In this document: positions 54,036-61,375 of the stretch, one piece after another
Position numbering within the stretch: position 1 is the first letter of the stretch
Layout of the letters: every line of letters starts with the position of its first letter
Assembly: GCF_013106755.1 (NCBI RefSeq)
Contig: NZ_WHPF01000014.1
Span: 1 to 64,000 of the forward strand
Origin: Limnovirga soli
GTDB taxonomy: Bacteria; Bacteroidota; Bacteroidia; Chitinophagales; Chitinophagaceae
Direction: 5' to 3'
DNA: 64,000 nucleotides
Translations under genes and position numbers: made by a program
Notes under the pieces: generated by a model
The model's database searches: none
What the model saw: the letters and a program-made list of their open reading frames with translations, nothing else
What the model was told of the DNA's origin: nothing

Positions 54036-54055
54036 TTTGCGTCGCACACTTGTAC
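54036..54055 (+). repeat. Intergenic GCAC element, copy 16
   Basis: TTTGCGTCGCACACTTGTAC with left arm GGGCCCGGCATTGG at 54005. Near-identical to copy 15 over ~60 bp. Confidence 0.88.
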
Positions 54056-54067
54056 TTTGTATCTTTA
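54036..54067 (+). promoter_or_regulatory. Candidate Bacteroidota promoter of the MBL gene, partly inside a GCAC element
   Basis: TTTG (54036-54039), 20 nt, then TATCTTTA (54060-54067). This fits the Bacteroidota sigma-ABfr pattern TTTG-N19-21-TAnnTTTG with one mismatch. The predicted start of transcription would be about 54074, 26 nt before the ATG. The -33 box falls in the conserved core of copy 16. Confidence 0.45.
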
Positions 54068-54099
54068 ATCATCTTGCATAACAACATAAAAACTACACT

Positions 54100-54996
54100 A
54101 TGAACCGCAAAACATTTCTTCGTAATACAACACTGGCAACGGGTGCATTGCTATTATCTAAACAACAGTTAATAGCAGCCATTTTTCAGCAGCCTGCCTG
54201 GAAAATAAAAATGCTTACCACCGAAACAGGCATCTTTACCGAGAAGGGCGGCACCATTCTTTTTTCCTTTAATAAAGAAGGCATTATCGTGGTAGATTCC
54301 CAATTTCCCGAGCAGTCTACCCACTTAATTGAGGAACTAAAAAAGCAATCAGCTTTATCCTTCAAATTACTTATCAATACGCATCATCACGGCGATCATA
54401 GCAGCGGCAATATTGCTTTTAAAGGCTTAGTAGAAAATGTGCTGGCGCACGAAAACAGTAAAGCCAATCAGCAGCGGGTAGCAAAAGAAAAAAATACAGA
54501 AGACAAACAGTTATATCCAGACCAGGTTTTTGGAACTACCTGGTGCCAGAAAACGGGTAAAGAAAAAATATGCCTGCATTATTTTGGTGCCGGCCATACC
54601 AATGGAGATGCCCTTATTCAATTTGAAAAAGAAAATATTGTGCATATGGGCGATCTGGCATTTAACCGCCGCCATCCATTTGTTGACAGAAGTGCCGGCG
54701 CCAGTATGAAAAGCTGGATAACGGTGTTAGACAAAGCCCTGGCTACTTTTAATAAAAAAACCATCTATGTATTTGGTCATGCTGCCGAAGGCTATGAAGT
54801 AACCGGCAATGCAGAAGATATCAAAGCCTTCCGTAATTATCTGGACAAAACATTAACCTATGTAGCAACAGCCATCCAATCAGGAAAATCAAAAGAAGAA
54901 ATACTAAAAATAACCATTATCCCCGGCGCTGAAGAATGGAAGGGCGCCGGCATAGAACGCCCCCTTACCGCCGCCTATGAGGAGTTAACCGCCTGA
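54100..54996 (+). CDS. MBL-fold metallo-hydrolase (298 aa)
   Basis: An N-terminal leader (MNRKTFLRNTTLATGALLL) resembles a Tat signal with RK instead of RR, so export is uncertain. The metal site is NTHHHGDHSSG near residues 92-102 (HxHxDH). Further ligands are in HYFGAGHTNGDALIQF (His near 168) and VHMGDLAFN (Asp near 187), and YVFGHAAEGYEV (His near 225). The arrangement matches subclass-B-like metallo-beta-lactamase-fold hydrolases; substrate unknown. Confidence 0.9.
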   Translation: MNRKTFLRNTTLATGALLLSKQQLIAAIFQQPAWKIKMLTTETGIFTEKGGTILFSFNKEGIIVVDSQFPEQSTHLIEELKKQSALSFKLLINTHHHGDHSSGNIAFKGLVENVLAHENSKANQQRVAKEKNTEDKQLYPDQVFGTTWCQKTGKEKICLHYFGAGHTNGDALIQFEKENIVHMGDLAFNRRHPFVDRSAGASMKSWITVLDKALATFNKKTIYVFGHAAEGYEVTGNAEDIKAFRNYLDKTLTYVATAIQSGKSKEEILKITIIPGAEEWKGAGIERPLTAAYEELTA

Positions 54997-55029
54997 TGAT
55001 TGTTTTGCAGATGATACTACGCTTAATTA

Positions 55030-55108
55030 GAAGGCTTTTAGCTGCTGGCTATTAGCTGCTAGCTAAAAATAATTGGCTGTTTGGCTAATAGCTAATGGCT
55101 AATAGCCA
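55030..55108. repeat. AGCTATTAGCC palindromic repeat, copy 2
   Basis: AGCTGCTGGCTATTAGCTGC, then GGCTAATAGCTAATGGC. Left flank of the 55-56 kb repeat block. Confidence 0.75.
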
Positions 55109-55142
55109 AATTCAATGGCTGTTTGCCGAATACCGATCTGCT

Positions 55143-55253
55143 GTAATTCACCACAGTAGTACAAAAGCCATATGCTTATTCCACCCCGAAAACGGGCAGT
55201 TTCGTTTTCGGGTGTCCTTTTTTGGTTCTTTTTTGGACAAGCAAAAAAGAACA
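55143..55253. repeat. Hairpin unit of the 55-56 kb block, copy 1
   Basis: It starts ATTCACCACAGTAGTAC. It contains two hairpins: CCGAAAACG ... CGTTTTCGG and GTTCTTTTTT-8 nt-AAAAAAGAAC. The first is followed by a T-rich run, like a Rho-independent terminator. Confidence 0.8.
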
Positions 55254-55363
55254 GACACGCTTTATGATGAGACTAATGCATAAAATTGTTTAGCTCTTTT
55301 TTAAATGCTAACTTTTAGAAAATTAAAAACAGAAACGCAATGCATTTCCAAATTCTTTTTTAT

Positions 55364-55743
55364 GCAGTGTTTGTTACTTTCTTTGCCTTGATGCAAAGAA
55401 AGGCAACCGGAATGGGAGGTTGCGCACAAAGAAAAATATTCACTTCTTTTTTATTGTCTATTTTGGTGTTCATGAATGCTGCGAATTTCAAGGACCACAT
55501 GAACGCTCCGCGCATTGGTCCTTGCTCACGCCTCCTTCAGTGCCAATGAGTTTGGAAGTTTTGTTTGCTTTTGATTTAGTCTTTTTCACCTTAAGCTTTT
55601 ATTCAATTGTTGTTTGGTGAATAGCGATTTGCAGCAATTCACCACAGTAGTACAAAAGCCATATGCTTATTCCACCCCGAAAACGGGCAGTTTCGTTTTC
55701 GGGTGTCTTTTTTTGGTTCTTTTTTGGACAAGCAAAAAAGAAC
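55364..55743. repeat. Composite repeat of the 55-56 kb block, copy 1
   Basis: The ~270-bp unit (starting GCAGTGTTTGTTAC, with TTTCTTTGCCTTGATGC) plus the hairpin unit at its right end (from 55636). Nearly identical to 55842-56207; the offset is 478 bp. Confidence 0.85.
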
Positions 55744-55841
55744 AAGCACCTGATCTTGATGCGTGTAAATAGTACTATCGTAGGTTGCTTGGTTTTAGGC
55801 ATTGAAACAGGTGTTGTTATATTTTTTTAAATGGATTCTTT

Positions 55842-56207
55842 GCAGTGTTTGTCACTTTCTTTGCCTTGATGAAAAGAAAGGCAACCGGAATGGGAGGTTG
55901 CGCACAAAGAAAAATATTCACTTCTTTTTTATTGTCTATTTTGGTGTTCATGAATGCTGCGCATTTCAAGGACCACATGAACGCTCCGCGCATTGGTCCT
56001 TGCTCACGCCTCCTTCAGTGCCAATGAGTTTGGAAGTTTTGTTTGCTTTTGATTTGGTCTTTTTCACCTTAAGCTTTTATTCAATTGTTGTTTGGTGAAT
56101 AGCGATTTGCAGCAATTCACCACAGTAGTTCAAAAGCCATATGCTTATTCCACCCCGAAAACGGGCAGTTTCGTTTTCGGGTGTCTTTTTTTGGTTCTTT
56201 TTTGGAA
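55842..56207. repeat. Composite repeat of the 55-56 kb block, copy 2
   Basis: Second copy of the composite unit, ending earlier in the last hairpin unit (TTTTTTGGAAAGCAGG), so the final AAAAAAGAAC arm is lost. Confidence 0.85.
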
Positions 56208-56218
56208 AGCAGGAAAGC

Positions 56219-56290
56219 TGTTTGCTGCTGGCTATTAGCTGCTAGCTAAAAATGATCGGCTATTTGGCTAAAGGCTAACAGCTAATGGCA
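56219..56290. repeat. AGCTATTAGCC palindromic repeat, copy 3
   Basis: Near-identical start to copy 2 (TGCTGGCTATTAGCTGC). It lies on the right flank of the block, so the block is bordered by direct repeats of this element. Confidence 0.75.
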
Positions 56291-56323
56291 AATTTCCACA
56301 TTGCAGCCCTTCTGCATCGCTCC

Positions 56324-57022
56324 TCAGCAAATCAACAATAACCTGGGTTCACCAGCTACTTCCCTTGGGGCACGGTGCACACAGGGCGGCACCTGAAGTC
56401 CAGGATGATCAATTGCCAATCGCCATAAATGGCCAAGCCCCAGGCTAATGGGCTCAGCTCCGGGTAAAGCCTGATAATGGAGGTCAAAGAAATGCTCACT
56501 TAAAAATGCTTCAAAATCCTCTTCTGCGCCATCGTATAGTTGTTTAAGTGCTTCCCTTATTTCGGGAACAAGTACTTTTTGCTGGGTTTGTGCATTGGGT
56601 AATAGCTCACTGGGCGCACCATAGTAAGTGCATAAAAAAGTATCGGTAGGTACCGGTGAGCGGTCTACATGAAAAGAATATACATCGGTTGGAAAAAATG
56701 GGAAAGCATCATCCTGCTCATAACACCTGATCAGGTTAAGTATGGGTGCCGCACCATGGGCTGTAAGTAATGCCATATCCTGTAACAATATATCTCTGGC
56801 AAGTTGTCCTGCTTTACTTAAATCAAGTGCGTAAAGCGCTGCTACATCCAATACCACTATATTCTCGTTAAGGTCTATCTTATTTACTATTTCCTTAAAA
56901 TCGCAAGTGAGGGTGCGGTTCCAGCAAATCGCATTTATAATGCCCTGAAATGGTGTTGAAACAAGGTCTTCAAAACTGGAAACAGCTTGTATTTGTGGGG
57001 GCGACTGCACTAGGTCTTTCAT
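56324..57022 (-). CDS. DUF1826-like protein (232 aa)
   Basis: The start is set at ATG 57022 (MKDLVQSPPQI); an upstream ATG at 57064 would add 14 residues. The middle has 'FFPTDVYSFHVDRSPVPTDT', then 'LCTYYGAPSELL', and the end has VHRAPREVAGEPRLLLIC. I recall this pattern (F-H-V-D, then T-Y-x-G-P/A-x-x-E-L, then H-R-x-P) from DUF1826, whose members often lie near Zur- or CobW-type genes. No such neighbour exists here. The His and Asp residues could bind a metal, which is inference. No signal peptide: cytoplasmic. Confidence 0.65.
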   Translation of the reverse strand: MKDLVQSPPQIQAVSSFEDLVSTPFQGIINAICWNRTLTCDFKEIVNKIDLNENIVVLDVAALYALDLSKAGQLARDILLQDMALLTAHGAAPILNLIRCYEQDDAFPFFPTDVYSFHVDRSPVPTDTFLCTYYGAPSELLPNAQTQQKVLVPEIREALKQLYDGAEEDFEAFLSEHFFDLHYQALPGAEPISLGLGHLWRLAIDHPGLQVPPCVHRAPREVAGEPRLLLIC

Positions 57023-57213
57023 AATGATCGAAATAAATATTAAATCATTCACGAAAGTAGGCATACTGTCTAATTAAAGCATTGTATTTCTATCTGTGCA
57101 CCATCGCAGCAAATGCTACAGCCTGAAGGAATGGAACACCAGGGATCATGTTACTCCAGAAAGAAATGTATAGCTGGTTTTGCACCCAACAAAATAGCTA
57201 CTACTGGGCTTTA

Positions 57214-57233
57214 CTTGCGTCGCACTCTTGTGC
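57214..57233 (+). repeat. Intergenic GCAC element, copy 17
   Basis: CTTGCGTCGCACTCTTGTGC preceded by TACTACTGGGCTTTA. It lies between two minus-strand genes. Confidence 0.85.
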
Positions 57234-57325
57234 TGTGAGTAATGCTATGCAGCTACTTCTCCCTCCACAGTCTGCCACATAAAATTTAACTCTGGCTAAC
57301 GCTGCCGGGAAAAACCATTATTACT

Positions 57326-58276
57326 TTATTTGGATTTGGCCTTTAGAAAGCGGTTAACATCCATCCAGTGTATAAAGGTGTCAAACCAGCCATTACTAGT
57401 TCTGTCGGGGTTTCCCAGACCAAAGCCATGACCGCCATTTTGGTATAGGTGAAACTCAACAGGTGTTCCACTTTTATACCAGGATTCAACCACACCAAAC
57501 TGACCACCAAAAAGAAAATCATCAGACGCAATTACATTGAACATAGGAGGCGCATTCTTTGGTACTTCTACCGCTCCCATACCCCCATAAATTGGTCCTA
57601 TAAAAGCCAGTTTCATCGTTGTTGAGTGCAGTGTTGAATACATAGTAAGACCCGCACCGGCCGAAAAGCCAATCATACCGATTCTGGTGGTATCAACACC
57701 CCACTCATTTGCTCTTCTCAGAATCATGGCGTAGGCTGCCTCGGCATCCGCTAATTGATTAGATAGATCCATTTGCGGTGGTCTTGGTGCTGTTGCAGTT
57801 TTTGAGCTATCGGAAGATGCCGGAGGTGTTGGGCGTGGGCGATTCATCCATGCAGTAAATTCATCAAGTGATTCTGGTGTCGGGTACAGCCTGTATTTAA
57901 GCACAAAGGCGGCAATGCCTTTGTCTGCAAGTGCCTGTGCCACTTCCCAGCCTTCGTTACCCATAGAAAGCCACCGGAACCCACCACCGGGTGCTACAAT
58001 TACAGCCGCACCATTTCCCTTACCCGGTGCTGGGAGAAAAGGCGTCAATGTTGCTATGGTAATATTACGTGCCATAGGGTCGCCCCACTGGCGAAACCAG
58101 GACTCAGCTGCCGGCTGATTATCTACACCTCCTGTACCAAGCAGTATTGCATTTGGTTCGGCAGGTGCTTTTAATGGATAGATGGTACCATCCTGAGCCA
58201 TTACGGTAATAGATAATAGCAATAAGGTGCACGATAAGATGGACAATTTTCCAGCGCTTTTTAGTGTACGTGTCAT
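57326..58276 (-). CDS. Secreted alpha/beta hydrolase (esterase/acetyl-xylan-esterase-like) (316 aa)
   Basis: A signal peptide (LLLLSITVMAQ) precedes an alpha/beta-hydrolase domain. The oxyanion region is VIVAPGGGFRWLSM near residue 90, the nucleophile Ser is in MIGFSAGAGLTMY near residue 203, the acid is likely in NVIASDDFLFGG, and the His is in YQNGGHGFGLG near residue 283. Related enzymes de-acetylate or de-esterify plant polysaccharides. A Pro/Ser-rich insert at ~150-165 is unusual. Monocistronic by position. Confidence 0.9.
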   Translation of the reverse strand: MTRTLKSAGKLSILSCTLLLLSITVMAQDGTIYPLKAPAEPNAILLGTGGVDNQPAAESWFRQWGDPMARNITIATLTPFLPAPGKGNGAAVIVAPGGGFRWLSMGNEGWEVAQALADKGIAAFVLKYRLYPTPESLDEFTAWMNRPRPTPPASSDSSKTATAPRPPQMDLSNQLADAEAAYAMILRRANEWGVDTTRIGMIGFSAGAGLTMYSTLHSTTMKLAFIGPIYGGMGAVEVPKNAPPMFNVIASDDFLFGGQFGVVESWYKSGTPVEFHLYQNGGHGFGLGNPDRTSNGWFDTFIHWMDVNRFLKAKSK

Positions 58277-58600
58277 ACTTGTAGTGTAAAATTGAAAGGT
58301 ATTAGTTTGGAGAATTGCTTTTTATTTTATGGCTTGCCATTGTGATGGTATATATGTTCGTCCTGCCCACAACAAAAGCCCAACATAAATTGCATTTGAA
58401 GTTAACTACAAAAAGTCAAATACCTGATCACTTGCCCCAACAAAAGTAGATAGAGAAAAAAATAAGCATTTATCCGATACATTATTCAGGATGTTCCAAA
58501 TTGCAACCGACTTAATACCAGCTACAAAACGGAAAATGATTAACCCAGCTAAATAGCTGCTATTTGGCTTTATCTGCATAGATTACCAAAGACCAGATCC

Positions 58601-58615
58601 GTTGCATACTTGTAT
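58601..58615 (+). repeat. Intergenic GCAC element, copy 18 (decayed)
   Basis: GTTGCATACTTGTAT, with a well-preserved left arm (AACCCAGCTAAATAGCTGCT) near 58543. The 394-bp gap 58277-58670 contains nothing else of note. Confidence 0.5.
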
Positions 58616-58670
58616 GTTCAGGGTATTATTCATCTTTCAAACCAACAGGGCACTTTTGGTTTCCAGTGTA

Positions 58671-59747
58671 TTATTGGGGCATTATGGCGTCGGGTGCTTT
58701 TCCCTGATTTACTAAATACAATTGTTCCGACATTTCATATAGGTTAGTCCCGTTTGTGTTGTTAAATACAATAATGCTTTTCTTGTCATCTATAGTATGT
58801 ATCCAATTTGAACAAGCGCCTAAAATGCCACCTGTACGGTAAATGAATGGCTTACTAAAAGTGCCATATCCACTAGCATACCAAACGCCAAAAGCCACAT
58901 CATTTAAATTTTTATTGGGTGCTAACAGCAATGCTGTATTAGACTTATTTAGTAATCTATTATTAAAAATTCCTTCGTCAAACTTTAATAAATCCTCAAT
59001 GGTCGAATACATAGAACCAGCACCATAAAAGTTTTCTATAAAATAGGGTGCATCATTAGTAATTGTTTGTGAACTATCATCAATCGTATATGCATTTGAA
59101 AGACCCGCAACAATGTCCTTTGAAAAAAGCATACCAGAATTTTCCATTTTTAGCGGCTGTAATATTTTCTCTTTTAATACAGTGCCAAATGGCTTATTGG
59201 TAACAATTTCAATTATTTTGGTCAAAATAATATACTCCGTATTACTATAATTACTTTTTGTACCTGGCGTATCTACCAAATTGCCACTGCAATAAGTATC
59301 AATATAATCATCAATTTTTAAGGGTAGCTGATAAGATTTCATTTCAAGGCTTTCAGCATCATTTGGAATCCCGGAACTGTAAGTAAGCAGGTTTTCAATG
59401 GTAACTGTTGTTTTTGCTTCCCCTTTATAGTTGGGATAATAAATACCAAATGGTGCTTTTAAATCAATTTTTCCTTCCTGGTAAAGTTGTACAATCAAAA
59501 CGGCAGTAAAGGCTTTGGTAATGGAAGCAATTTTAAACTTAGCGTTAATGGTAAAGTTGGTACCTGTTTGTCTGTTCGAGATGCCTATTGCACGCAAATA
59601 ATCAATTTTCCCATTTGTAGCCACTAAAGCTACCCCATTAAAATTCTTTTTAGCATTGTAATAATTTAATACTTCGTCATATTTATTGGTTTGCCCGTAG
59701 GCTAATGATGACAATACAATAAAGAGGGAAAATAAAATTTTATTCAT
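58671..59747 (-). CDS. Secreted serine hydrolase, beta-lactamase class C/DD-peptidase fold (358 aa)
   Basis: The start at 59747 (MNKILFSLFIVLSS) gives a signal peptide ending at AYGQ; an upstream ATG at 59774 is less likely. The catalytic tetrad S-x-x-K is in IASITKAF near residue 75. The YxN motif is in KSNYSNTEY near residue 171. The third motif is probably 'YRTGG' near residue 305 (HTG/KTG-like). Such proteins are esterases or DD-peptidases more often than true beta-lactamases. Substrate unknown. Confidence 0.9.
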   Translation of the reverse strand: MNKILFSLFIVLSSLAYGQTNKYDEVLNYYNAKKNFNGVALVATNGKIDYLRAIGISNRQTGTNFTINAKFKIASITKAFTAVLIVQLYQEGKIDLKAPFGIYYPNYKGEAKTTVTIENLLTYSSGIPNDAESLEMKSYQLPLKIDDYIDTYCSGNLVDTPGTKSNYSNTEYIILTKIIEIVTNKPFGTVLKEKILQPLKMENSGMLFSKDIVAGLSNAYTIDDSSQTITNDAPYFIENFYGAGSMYSTIEDLLKFDEGIFNNRLLNKSNTALLLAPNKNLNDVAFGVWYASGYGTFSKPFIYRTGGILGACSNWIHTIDDKKSIIVFNNTNGTNLYEMSEQLYLVNQGKAPDAIMPQ

Positions 59748-59909
59748 GGCTGTTTGGTAAAGTTCATTGTTCAATTAAAATGACAACTAATCTCAACATA
59801 AACGAACCAGTTACAATATTGTTCAGGAGTTACCAAAAGGCATTATACCAAAGAAATTATACAAGATGTGAGATTATTAGCCCAACTAAATAGCATGTAT
59901 TAGGCTTTA

Positions 59910-59929
59910 CTTGCGTCGCACACTTGTAC
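59910..59929 (+). repeat. Intergenic GCAC element, copy 19
   Basis: CTTGCGTCGCACACTTGTAC in unit 1 of the tandem duplication, with left arm TAGCCCAACTAAATAGC. Confidence 0.88.
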
Positions 59930-60081
59930 GTTTGGGGTGCTTATCAGCTTTTATCAAAGTAACACTGCGCATTTGGTTATTTCTTAGCAAGTACACTAAT
60001 GGCAGCAAAACACGTTAAAATAAAAAGCTGCGTTTTTTATATTGGTAAATTGTTACCCGAATTAATATCAGTGCCAACGAG

Positions 60082-60128
60082 CCGCAGAGTCCCTGCTGCA
60101 CACAAAGCTACCCAAGGAGACTCTGCGG
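60082..60128 (+). repeat. REP-like hairpin 1
   Basis: CCGCAGAGTC (60082-60091), 27-nt loop with CCTGCTGCACACAAAGC, GACTCTGCGG (60119-60128). Perfect 10-bp stem. Confidence 0.85.
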
Positions 60129-60193
60129 AGAAGGAAGAAATTATACAAAATGTGAGATTATAAGCCCAACTAAATAGCATGTATTAGGCTTTA

Positions 60194-60213
60194 CTTGCGT
60201 CGCACACTTGTAC
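60194..60213 (+). repeat. Intergenic GCAC element, copy 20
   Basis: CTTGCGTCGCACACTTGTAC in unit 2 of the tandem duplication. Confidence 0.88.
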
Positions 60214-60365
60214 GTTTGGGGTGCTCATCATCTTTTATTAAAGCAACACTGCGCATTTGGTTATTTCTTAGCAGGGACGCTAATGGCAGCAAAACAGGTT
60301 AAAATAAAAAAGCTGCGTTTGTTATATTGGTAAATTGTTACCCGAATTAATATCGGGCAAACAAT

Positions 60366-60413
60366 CCGCAGAGTCCCTGCCGCACACAAAGCTAATTGTA
60401 GGAGACGCTGCGG
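60366..60413 (+). repeat. REP-like hairpin 2
   Basis: CCGCAGAGTC (60366-60375) and GACGCTGCGG (60404-60413), with one mismatch in the stem. Same orientation as hairpin 1. Confidence 0.85.
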
Positions 60414-60450
60414 AGCAGGAACAACAGCAGAATAGCTTCCTTTCCTTTCT

Positions 60451-60497
60451 CCGCAGAGTCTCCTCAAAAAGGCCAGCGCAAAGCAGGGACTCTGCGG
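60451..60497 (-). repeat. REP-like hairpin 3 (inverted)
   Basis: CCGCAGAGTC (60451-60460), loop with TCCTCAAAAAGGCCAGCG, GACTCTGCGG (60488-60497). The AGGGACTCTGCGGCTCG end is on the right, so it is inverted relative to hairpin 2; the two form a pair. Confidence 0.85.
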
Positions 60498-60542
60498 CTC
60501 GGAGGTAGTAATATCAACAATAGAATTTCCCTTCTCTCTTCT

Positions 60543-60589
60543 CCGCAGAGTCTCCTCAAAAAGGCCAGCGCAGAGCAGGGACTCTGCGG
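60543..60589 (-). repeat. REP-like hairpin 4 (inverted)
   Basis: CCGCAGAGTC (60543-60552) and GACTCTGCGG (60580-60589). Almost identical to hairpin 3, with 92-bp spacing and a shared flank (TCGGRGGTAGT, ATATCAACAATAGAATTT). Confidence 0.85.
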
Positions 60590-60618
60590 CTCGGGGGTAG
60601 TTATATCAACAATAGAAT

Positions 60619-61203
60619 TTAGCCACCCGTTAAATCGATATCATTTAAATCCATATAGCTTGTTACCGTATAGGCGGCATGATGACCAGTTAAATAGAAT
60701 CTGGCTGAGCTATGCGCATAGTCCTCAGGGATGGCTGCCAGTTTGGGCACTGATTTGCAGGGATTCCAGTGCATATAATCCAGCTTTTGAATTATGAATG
60801 GAACTGTTCGGCATTCTTTCCAATCGAAGGAGGGTTCAAATACTTCGTGCAGTTTATTCCTGTTTATATCCGTATTATTTACCCGGCTTGCCAATTTCTG
60901 TAGAAGGGTTAGCTGATTATTTTGCTCCAATTCTTTTACCATATCATAGGCTAAAAATCTTTTCCCATTACTAATGATGCTATTGATTGTTTTGCCGGTA
61001 TTACTAAATGCAATAACGGCATGTAAGTGATTCGGCATGATTACATAACCAACAATGTGATGTTTGGAAGCCTGTAAAACATCAAACCATTGGTAAACAA
61101 ATCTATAACCATTGGTAATACTAAATAAAGGCAACCAACCTGTGCAGGTGAATGTAACAAAGTAAACCCCATCTTTCTCAGGTATGGTTTTTCTTATTGG
61201 CAT
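60619..61203 (-). CDS. REP-associated tyrosine transposase (RAYT, Y1/HUH family) (194 aa)
   Basis: The HUH motif is in YVIMPNHLHAVIAF near residues 54-67 and the N-terminal strand is VYFVTFTCTGWLPLF. These are the defining parts of Y1_Tnp/IS200-like proteins. The catalytic Tyr is probably in the C-terminal helix around FIIQKLDYMHWNPCK near residue 147. 'Y-x-H-x-NP' is typical of RAYTs rather than of IS200 TnpA. RAYTs are single-copy domesticated transposases tied to REP hairpins. Here hairpins flank the gene on both sides (60082-60589 and 61316-61362). Confidence 0.9.
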   Translation of the reverse strand: MPIRKTIPEKDGVYFVTFTCTGWLPLFSITNGYRFVYQWFDVLQASKHHIVGYVIMPNHLHAVIAFSNTGKTINSIISNGKRFLAYDMVKELEQNNQLTLLQKLASRVNNTDINRNKLHEVFEPSFDWKECRTVPFIIQKLDYMHWNPCKSVPKLAAIPEDYAHSSARFYLTGHHAAYTVTSYMDLNDIDLTGG

Positions 61204-61315
61204 AGCCTTTTTAATAGGGTTGTAGAATATGTATGCATCTTGGCCGGGTTAAAGCAAAATGGTAGCAGTTATAATCTCATTATAAGTTAGAGGAAAATAA
61301 TATTGGGTCAACGAT

Positions 61316-61362
61316 CCGCAGAGTCCCTGCCGCACACATGCCTAATTTAGGAGACTCTGCGG
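61316..61362 (+). repeat. REP-like hairpin 5
   Basis: CCGCAGAGTC (61316-61325), loop with CCTGCCGCACACATGCC, GACTCTGCGG (61353-61362). Upstream flank of the RAYT gene; 14 bp from the stop of the PVC-type gene. Confidence 0.85.
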
Positions 61363-61375
61363 AGAAGGAATGATT

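Larger units (their letters stand above)
54997..56323. other. Gene-free repeat block (1.3 kb)
   Basis: This gap holds no convincing gene. It is built from three copies of a ~105-bp hairpin unit and two of a ~270-bp unit, flanked by AGCTATTAGCC repeats (entries below). Open frames across it are duplicated with the repeats and have no recognisable product. Confidence 0.75.
59853..60420. repeat. 284-bp tandem duplication (two units)
   Basis: The unit starts GAAATTATACAAGATGTGAG at 59853 and recurs at 60137. Each unit holds one GCAC element, a shared ~150-bp stretch ending in CCCGAATTAATATC, and one REP-like hairpin. The copies differ at scattered positions, so the duplication is not very recent. 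Confidence 0.85.

Noticed and set aside
55340-56098. Several 60-98 codon frames in the 55-56 kb block
   Set aside because: They are copies of each other within duplicated non-coding repeats and have no recognisable domain.
58671-59747. True class C beta-lactamase resistance gene
   Set aside because: S-x-x-K and YxN are present but the third motif is only KTG-like; such proteins are mostly esterases or DD-peptidases, so no resistance call is made.
60261-60467. 68-codon minus-strand frame
   Set aside because: It runs through the tandem duplication and REP-like hairpin 2; no independent coding evidence.
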